From positions 1 through 14,034 of the forward strand of contig JAJYZK010000034.1 in the NCBI GenBank assembly GCA_021799945.1: a stretch of DNA of 14,034 bases, read 5' to 3'. This document shows positions 13,285-14,034 of this stretch, in pieces. The position numbers were made by a program, and so were the translations under genes. The notes under the pieces were generated by a model, which saw only the letters and a list, made by a program, of their open reading frames with translations, did not search any database and had not been told where the DNA came from. Each line of letters starts with the position of its first letter. Position 1 is the stretch's first letter. The stretch is from Acidobacteriota bacterium. Lineage in GTDB: Bacteria > Acidobacteriota > Terriglobia > Terriglobales > Acidobacteriaceae.

Positions 13285-14034
13285 ACGCGGCCCGACAAGG
13301 TAAAAACCATCGAATGCCCGCGCGACGCCTGGCAGGGACTCGCTCGGCGGATTCCCGCAAAAGTGAAGGCCGGCTACCTGCGCGCGCTTCTCGATGCGGG
13401 CTTCCGTCATCTCGACGCCGTGGCCTTCGTGTCGCCTGCGGCTGCGCCCCAGATGGCCGACTCGGAGGAGGTTCTTGCGATCCTCGACTCGCTGGATCCG
13501 GATTTGCTGGATCCGGATACGCTGGATCCGCTGGACTCGGCGGAGATCCTGGGGATCGTCGTGAATGAACGCGGCGCGGAGCGCGCGCTGCGGACTGGAA
13601 AGGTCACAACCCTGGGCTTTCCCTTCTCCATTTCTCCCGGCTTCCTGGCCCGGAATCAGCGGCAGACTCCGGAGCAGGCGCTGCGCGTGCTCGAAACGAT
13701 CGCCGGGGCTGCGGCGCAGTCCGGCTTGCAGGTGGTCGCCTATCTCTCCATGGCCTTCGGCAATCCTTACGGGGAGCCCTGGAGCCTCGACCGGCTCATC
13801 TCGGCCTGCCGGACGCTGACCGGCATGGGCATCGCGCAGATCTCTCTGGCCGACACCGTAGGCTTGGCCGACGCCTCGCAGATCGAGACCGTGGTGCGCG
13901 CCGTCATCGGCTCGCTGCCGCCTGCGCGCGGCGCAGAGCCCGGCGCAGAGATTGGAGTGCACCTGCATGCCCGGCCCGACACGGCGGCGGCCAGGATTGC
14001 GGCCGCTCTGTCCGCCGGATGCCGGCGAATGGAC
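13285..14034 (+). CDS. HMG-CoA-lyase-like enzyme (partial at window end)
   Basis: This HMGL-like TIM-barrel aldolase family member would cleave a 3-hydroxy-3-methylglutaryl-CoA-type substrate; 250 codons are visible. The active-site ECPRDAWQGL block is at 10-19 (R13, D14), then FRHLDAVAFVSPAAAPQMAD, VVNERGAERAL, YLSMAFGNPYGEPW, SLADTVGLAD and the metal-site HLHARPDT. The catalytic Cys loop (GGCP type) would lie beyond the window. No ATG, GTG or TTG exists in frame between the TGA at 13279 and the RD motif. The codon at ideal distance from the GGAGGTGA sequence is ACG at 13285, giving (M)RPDKVKTIECPRD. The next standard start, a GTG at 13363, would delete R13-D14. An acidic repeat LDPDLLDPDTLDP is inserted near 70-85. 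Confidence 0.85.
13492..13539 (+). repeat. In-frame 15-bp tandem repeat inside the lyase gene
   Basis: CTGGATCCG recurs at 13492, 13507 and 13522, exactly 15 bp apart, followed by the variant CTGGACTCG at 13531. It encodes LDPDL-LDPDT-LDP. The unit keeps the frame, so copy changes would only lengthen or shorten an acidic surface loop. Confidence 0.7.

Noticed and set aside
13090..13968. 292-codon minus-strand frame opposite the lyase gene
   Set aside because: The plus strand carries conserved HMGL motifs. The opposite frame is open through base composition.
1..14034. CRISPR array, tRNA or rRNA genes
   Set aside because: No regularly spaced direct repeats of CRISPR type, cloverleaf-like CCA-ending segments or conserved rRNA blocks were seen on either strand.

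Overview
The window is GC-rich (C or G dominates third codon positions) and carries a Gram-negative gene set: a TonB-dependent receptor with an N-terminal carboxypeptidase-regulatory-like domain, a PA14-type GH3 glycosidase, an ECF sigma/anti-sigma pair, and uppS. This combination, together with an interspersed GTCATCCTGAGC...GAAGGATCT repeat, suggests an Acidobacteriota genome, perhaps Solibacter/Bryobacter-like. That assignment rests on family resemblance only; there is no rRNA or other marker here.

Layout. 1-279 is the 3' end of an unrecognised gene. 461-1716 is a complete IS3-family element with near-perfect terminal inverted repeats, overlapping orfA/orfB, an in-phase A_AAA_AAC frameshift heptamer and a DD(35)E triad. 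It interrupts a short coding stub and has no evident target duplication. 1784-2962 (minus) is an AAA_14/DUF4143 ATPase whose start codon lies inside a 13+13 bp perfect inverted repeat. 2963-3421 is mostly non-coding and holds an intrinsic terminator for the minus strand.

3422-8745 (minus) encodes a TonB-dependent outer-membrane receptor followed by a secreted 899-residue GH3 enzyme with a PA14 insert. This looks like a small glycan uptake and hydrolysis operon, with a possible internal promoter before the GH3 gene. Divergent from it, at 8906-10424 (plus), are an ECF sigma factor and a membrane anti-sigma factor. The anti-sigma outer part resembles an HNH-nuclease domain whose catalytic DH is changed to DY. 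I consider this sigma/anti-sigma-HNH-like module the most interesting candidate in the window. Its closeness to the receptor invites the idea of surface signalling, but the sequence does not prove a link.

10459-11103 (minus) is an HD-domain phosphohydrolase-like protein. 11365-11901 (plus) is a zinc-ribbon/XRE-type regulator, followed by a possible decayed zinc-ribbon remnant. 12187-13053 (plus) is uppS (undecaprenyl diphosphate synthase). 13285 to the window end (plus) is an HMG-CoA-lyase-like enzyme. It has a perfect Shine-Dalgarno sequence but apparently ACG where ATG is expected, and an in-frame 15-bp repeat in its coding region. Between uppS and this gene lies an interspersed repeat carrying a hairpin insert flanked by a CGGAG duplication.

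No tRNA, rRNA or CRISPR array was seen.
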